Source: Tethya wilhelma (Eukaryota > Porifera > Demospongiae > Tethyida > Tethyidae). Taken from it: a DNA stretch of 64,000 nucleotides. A program made the translations under genes and the position numbers. Positions 58,961 to 64,000 of the stretch are shown in pieces. The stretch covers positions 8,472,515 through 8,536,514 of the forward strand of contig CAXIPT010000003.1 of assembly GCA_964030475.1 (NCBI GenBank). The letters run 5' to 3'. How positions within the stretch are numbered: the stretch's first letter is position 1; each line of letters opens with the position of its first letter. The notes beneath the pieces are model-generated. The model was not told the origin of the DNA. It saw only the letters and a list, made by a program, of their open reading frames with translations, and ran no database searches.

Positions 58961-59880
58961 TTACTTTGATATATTGTGAAACTTATCAGAAGCAGAAGAA
59001 ATGTCTTTCTTTGTCATGGTGTATGTACGTCCACTCCTTGTTCTTGGATCTACTAAGGATAGAATGTGTTCTACTGGTACAGTGCGAACAATTTGTGGTT
59101 CTGGGTATCTGAAGCTGCTTGAAGGTCCATGAGGATGAAGAAATGTTAGTCTCACTTCTTGGGTAACCTCTAGAACACAAGCTAACCACCAGTTCTCATC
59201 ATACTTGCAAGTAACAAAGCCAGAAATTGATTCTAGAGGGAGATCGTTCTTCATTAGAGTGACTCGCTCATTTCTGGATGTATCTGATGACGAGAAAAAC
59301 TTGACTTGAACAATGCTCTTTGAGACAGGCATAAATGAATGTAGCCTTCTTGTACCAGGTATAGTGCGAGACTGTTGAAACCTTTGGTCAAGCAAACGCT
59401 GTTCTCGTTCATAGTCTTCAGTGCTACAATAGCCAAAGTGAGCAGCTGGCACATTTGCACATGCCCAATCGAACAACTGGCGTGCTGTCATTAATTGGTC
59501 ATTGTAAGGCCTTTGGAGACTAGCACGAGCTGCTAATCGTTTTACTGTACCACCCAGACCATCACAAGCTCCCTTTCCATGTGAAGTGGCAGAAAAGTGC
59601 CACTCTGCAGCGATTCCAAAATCCTCCTCATGAAGACATAAATTAAGGAAATTTTTCCGGTTTTTGTACTGTGCTGCAGCGCCATCTGAGAAGTATACTA
59701 TTATTGTAGGGTGCAATGATGGTGGCAGAAATTTCCTTAAGAAATCAATGAAACACTTTTGAAAAAGATGAACAGCTACAGTGTCATGGTGTAGATGACC
59801 ACGTAACTCAAATGATGAACTTCACCATTTGAATCCAGATAGTAGGCAACAAAAGGGTGCAGAGTTGCCTGTGCCATTCC
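58961..59880 (-). pseudogene. DDE transposase-like gene fragment (FSDGAAAQYKN family)
   Basis: Reading from 59880 on the minus strand: ATLHPFVAYYLDSNGEVHHL, then after a frameshift near 59790 HDTVAVHLFQKCFIDFL, and the block FSDGAAAQYKNRKNFLNLCL (59690 region). Next come EWHFSATSHGKGACDGLGGT and VKRLAARASLQRPY, then a long C-terminal part. I know this pattern from many multi-copy invertebrate proteins, probably a DNA transposase with the Asp of SDG as second catalytic residue. The S family has a comparable position in its relatives. The 5' part is cut by a foldback-MITE arm. Confidence 0.65.
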
Positions 59881-59957
59881 ATCTTGTTTGCTTTCTTTTT
59901 ACGATTTGGCCATTCCTATGTCTCATTACATTTCCAATGTTTTTTTTTTACTTGTCT
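59880..59957 (+). repeat. Single arm of the palindromic MITE seen at 17197-17467
   Basis: Matches the right arm (TTTTTACGATTTGGCCATTC, TCTCATTACATTTCCAATG, poly-T, TTTACTTG). The other arm and loop are absent. Confidence 0.85.
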
Positions 59958-60210
59958 AATAATATGTAGCAGTATCCATTTCCTTGTAGGAAAAGAGTAT
60001 AATTATGAACAATTGACTGATGAAGTGATAGCTAAACTTTACCACTGCTATTGTAATGTTGTTCACCTTGCTGAGGCCCTGGATATTCAGATTGCAACTT
60101 TTGCACGCAACAAAAAAGAAATAGAATCTTTGGCAAAAAGAACAGTTTTCAATAGCGAGATCGTGTATCAGCAGAGTATGACAAGATCAACGTACCTAAT
60201 ACGTTAATCA
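59958..60210 (+). CDS. Possible exon of an unidentified gene
   Basis: After a good acceptor (TTCCTTGTAG at about 59991) an open frame encodes EQLTDEVIAKLYHCYCNVVH then LAEALDIQIATFARNKKEIE and a stop. The predicted fold is all-helical and vaguely like a death-fold, but I see no diagnostic motif. It could be an isolated exon or chance. Confidence 0.25.
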
Positions 60211-60924
60211 TGGATTGCTTCAGTTGGTGACATAGCCTAGTAGATAGAACCATGCATGCACTTGTTGTCGTTATGTACAGTGTCAAAATTAAAGCTATTT
60301 ATATTCGATAGCTTGCATATATTAAGTATAGACCCTAGCTGAAATCATATATCAACAATGTCAAGAATTTATCCTGCCTACATGATTTTCTATTAAATAT
60401 ACACTCACTACATTACCTAGTATTCAGACAGTGATTTTGCATAATAATTATAATGCTATTATTGTTATTCATGTTGAATTCAATTCCAATTAATGCCCAT
60501 TTGCTATTATATGTACGTTTCACACTTGACTATCAACATGAATATGCAAAGAGATACATAAGCTACGTATGTACTTCTACCAACATATCAAAAAAAATAA
60601 TACGTACCTATAGCGCTTAACTGAATCAGATCAAAGAATTTAATGTACTGATACAACAACCAATTAATAATCAATGATACACAGGTATGCAAGATGAAAA
60701 TATTAATAACTGAAGTGATATCGAGATAAATGATTTTGCAAAGAGATAACCTATTATAGTTTCAGCAACAAATCCGAAAAAATTATACCTTAACTGAATC
60801 AGATCAAAGAATTTAATGTACTGATACAACAACCAACTAATAATCACTGAATGACATGCAGGAATAGATGACAATAGAATACATGACCTATAAGTGTATA
60901 CAAGAGTAAGACAATAACATACCG
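60211..60924. other. Non-coding stretch with a ~172-base tandem duplication
   Basis: AT-rich. AACTGAATCAGATCAAAGAA and TTAATGTACTGATACAACAA recur in order at about 60617-60670 and 60789-60843, with a similar TTTGCAAAGAGATA before each. No gene is seen. Confidence 0.7.
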
Positions 60925-60970
60925 TATAGCGGGAAATTTTCGTGGGGGAAAATTTTTGCGAAGTTCGCGG
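60925..60970. repeat. Isolated pogo-like terminal repeat
   Basis: TA followed by CCGTATAGCGGGAAATTTTC resembles the ends of the pogo element at 17992 and the MITEs at 54 kb. The LTR of gypsy element 2 begins directly after TTCGCGG, so the gypsy element probably inserted into it. Confidence 0.55.
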
Positions 60971-61203
60971 TGTAATGTCTTACGTAATTTCCTGTATTGA
61001 ATTCTATGATGTCATGACTTAAATTAAATAGTAGCTACCTTGTGTGTTTTGTGCAGTTGTTGTACTCAGGTTGTTCTGGTACTGAGTTGAGTAATGTATT
61101 AACGTTTATTCAGTGAACTGTCAAAGTGAGTTAGTGTAGCTAGTGTCAGTGTAGGCAGATAGCATTAGTTGAACCCACCTAAGCCCACGGTGACGATATT
61201 ACA
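60971..61203 (+). repeat. 5' LTR of gypsy element 2 and primer-binding site
   Basis: Starts TGTAATGTCTTACG and ends GATATTACA. TGGCGACGAGACGGGAT at 61207, three bases after the LTR, is the likely tRNA primer-binding site. Length 233 bases. Confidence 0.75.
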
Positions 61204-61224
61204 TATTGGCGACGAGACGGGATC

Positions 61225-64000
61225 ATGCCAACTGAAGAAGAGCGAGGAGAGGGAGCGCCAACATCGGCAGCTCAAGGCATAGGTTTGATTGGGAGTTTGG
61301 AGCCTTTTGACCCCAAGACAGACACGGTAGCGGCTTACATTGAGAGAGCTGAACTCTACATGGCTGCTAACAACACACCCGACAACAAGAAAGTGGCCGT
61401 ACTCCTCAACTGCGTTGGCAAGACGACCTACTCAATTATAAGAAACCTGATGATGCCCGACAAACCAGCTGACAAGTCGTGGGACGCCATTGTAAAAGTG
61501 ATGGAGAAACATTTTGAACCGAAACCGCTCGTCATCTCCGAACGATTCAAGTTCAATAGGCGTCAACAACTACCGTCCGAAACTGTGTCTGAGTATGTCG
61601 CAGAGTTAAGGAGGTTGTCGGAGCATTGCAAATTCGCTAACTTTTTAGACGACGCTCTTAGGGACCGTTTCGTCTGTGGGCTTAGGAGTGAGGCCACGCA
61701 AAAGAAACTGTTGTTGGAAGCGGACCTCACTTTCGCTAAGGCAACTGAAATAGCACAGAGCATGGAAGTCGCAAGAGACAACTTGAAACAGTTGCAAACC
61801 CCTAGTGGTGCAAACTCCAGCTCTGCAGCTGCAGGCGACGTGCATCGAGTAGACAAGAAGCCATATGCCTGCTATCGTTGTGGTAACACTAGTCATGAAG
61901 CCTCGAAGTGCCCCCACAAAACAAGCAAGTGTCACAATTGTGGAAAGATGGGCCACATCAAGAGGGCGTGTACAAGTAAACAAGGCGGTCCTCAGAGAAG
62001 CCATAGGAGCTTCAAAGGAAAGAAGAGAGAGGTCAGGCTAGTAGAGGAAGACTTAGAAGAGTCCATCCAGCATATCACAACATTGAACTCAGTCAAGACG
62101 CGTATGGGTAACCACAAGCCCTATAAGGTTTCTGTTGACCTTGAGGGAAAACCACTGATGATGGAGATAGACACAGGTGCATGTGTTTCCTTAGTCAACC
62201 ACAAAGTGTACAAGAAGATCAGTTCCAAGAAACTGAAACCATCTACTGCTAGGCTGAAAGGCTACTCAGGGCAGTGGATCAAGGTGGTTGGTTAGACAGA
62301 TGTGAACGTTCACTACAAAGGGCAACAAGTTGAGCTACCACTAGTAGTGGTGAAGAATGGTCCAAGCTTGTTAGGACGCAACTGGTTGGAGGCCCTAAAA
62401 TTGGATTGGAAAGAGATCCGTTTAGTCGATGGGAACACAGCCTTGCAGAACCTCCTTGACAAGTACTCAGAGGTGTTCAAGGAAGGCCTGGGGGAGTTGC
62501 AGGGGCATGAAGCGAAGATACATGTGGACAAAGACGCCACGCCCAAGTTCTGTAAAGCCCGCCCCATACCCTATGCCATGTTAGGCAAGGTGGAGGAGGA
62601 ACTCGCTAGACTGCAAGAGCAAGGTATTATCACCCCCATCCAGTTCTCTGATTGGGCAGCACCAATCGTCCCGGTGCTCAAGTCTGACAGGAAAACCGTT
62701 CGCATTTGTGGTGACTTTAAGATGACTGTCAACCAGGCTTCCAAGCTAGATAAGTACCCGATACCAAAAGTGGAAGATTTATTTGCCAAGATGGCTGGCG
62801 GGAAACGATTTACCAAGCTTGATCTGTCTCAAGCGTACCAGCAAGTGCGTCTTGATGAAGAGAGCAAACAGTTTGTGGTGATAAACACACACAAAGGTCT
62901 ATTCCAATATAATAGACTTCCGTTTGGTGTATCATCGGCACCAGGAATTTTTCAACGTGTGATGGAGTCATTGTTGGGAGATATCCCGGGAGTAGTCGTG
63001 TATATCTACGATATTTTAATAACCGGCAAAACCGAAGAAGAGCACTTGGCAGCTCTAGAGGAAGTCCTACGGAGACTGCTGAAGGCAGGCCTCTTGCTTA
63101 AGAAACCAAAGTGTGAGTTTCTAGCAGAGAGTGTTGACTATTTGGGTCATAGGATTGATGCGGAGGGGTTGCATCCTTTACCAGAGAAGATGGCGAAAGC
63201 ACCCAAGCCAAAGAATGTCACAGAGTTAAAGTCATTTCTGGGTCTGTTGTCATATTACTCCAAGTTCCTCTCTAATCTGTCGACAGTCCTAGCGCCACTG
63301 TACAAGTTGTTGCGTGCAGATGTAGCATGGCACTGGGGTACTGAACAGTCTCAGGCTTTCAAGAAGTCGAAAGAAGAACTTCTATCATCACAAGTCTTGT
63401 CTCATTTTGATCCAGATCTTGAGATCGTGCTAGCATGCGATGCCTCGGAGTATGGCCTCGGAGCCGTGTTGTCACATCGTTTACCAGATGGTGGTGAAAA
63501 GCCAGTAGCTTTCGTATCACGTTCGCTAAGTGATCCAGAGAGAAAGTATTCACAAATTGAAAAGGAAGCTTTATCATGTGTTGTTGGTGTGACTCGATTT
63601 CGATCTTTTCTGTATGGGCGAAAGTTCGTGCTACAGACTGATCACAAGCCACTGCTATCATTGTTTAACGAGAAGAAATCTATTCCACAGCATGCTGCAA
63701 ATCGCATTCAAAGATGGGCTGTGACACTGTCTTCATTTGAGTACTCGATTGAATGGAGGAATACCGTTGCACATGCTAACGCAGATGCACTGAGCAGATT
63801 ACCATTGCCAGATCTGCCAGCAAGCACTACAATTCCACCGGAGACAGTGTTACTCATTGACGGGTTGCAAGATGCCCCAGTCACAGCCGTTGAAATTGCA
63901 GATTGGACACAGCACAATCCACTTCTCTCACGAGTTCATCAGTACATCCGTCACGGCTGGCCAAAACAGCCAGATGATGACTTGAAACCCTACTGGACTA
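61225..64000 (+). pseudogene. Gypsy element 2 gag-pol, open to the window end except one stop
   Basis: A single frame runs from ATG at 61225. It contains a Ty3-type capsid, two CCHC zinc knuckles (CYRCG...HEASKC and CHNCG...HIKRAC, about 61870-61970), a protease with normal D-T-G (about 62170), reverse transcriptase, RNase H and the start of the integrase region. TAG at 62293-62295 interrupts the protease. The RT active site reads Y-I-Y-D; the first Asp is Tyr (codon 63007-63009), so polymerase activity should be lost. Gag and pol share one frame. The 3' LTR is outside the window. Confidence 0.92.

Overview
The window looks like repeat-rich genomic DNA of an early-branching marine animal. The reasons are metazoan-type short introns (about 45-136 bases) with GT-AG borders, AT-rich sequence, animal zinc-finger domains (PHD, THAP, CXXC, SWIM), and a full set of eukaryotic transposons. 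A demosponge such as Amphimedon is my best guess, from gene style only. No rRNA, tRNA, bacterial operon or CRISPR array was seen. Single 'n' characters and one 10-N gap show the scaffold is stitched from contigs, and several joins fall exactly where the repeat family changes.

Layout. 1-2.27 kb: a six-exon SWIM-PHD transposase-derived gene with two stops. 3.9-7.8 kb: a CR1/Jockey-group LINE on the minus strand. 7.8-9.7 kb: a CARF-like/MULE transposase gene. 9.8-15 kb: MITEs, inverted repeats and the start of one unidentified gene. 15.2-16.8 kb (minus): a spliced gene joining a CXXC CpG-binding zinc finger to an OTU protease. 17.2-17.5 kb: a palindromic MITE. 18.0-20.5 kb: a complete pogo/Tigger element with TA target duplication that carries a second, intact HIRAN-domain ORF. 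20.6-31.5 kb: a nested series of DNA transposons. An 8.4 kb element with GTGACC ends and ATAT target duplications (called S here) contains an ISL2EU element (AT duplication, THAP transposase plus SWIM-YqaJ gene), whose terminal repeat is itself split by a TTAA-flanked element. 31.5-34.5 kb: a plus-oriented ~210-base satellite array. 34.5-36.2 kb: the 3' part of a Ty3/gypsy element. 36.2-41.2 kb: transposase fragments and two more S copies. 41.2-55.9 kb: a long, mostly minus-oriented array of the same satellite, interrupted by an S relative, two MITEs and an unidentified gene fragment. 55.9-64 kb: two more Ty3/gypsy elements with a broken DDE transposase gene between them.

How it fits together. 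Almost everything coding here is transposon-derived and most of it is damaged. The elements can be ordered in time by nesting. The most interesting system is the S superfamily. An element with a transposase-like gene (S) and two shorter relatives (called A and B) share ends, subterminal boxes and ATAT target sites, and repeatedly border the ~210-base satellite. The CXXC-OTU gene and the HIRAN ORF inside the pogo element are the best-preserved coding regions and the best candidates for real function.
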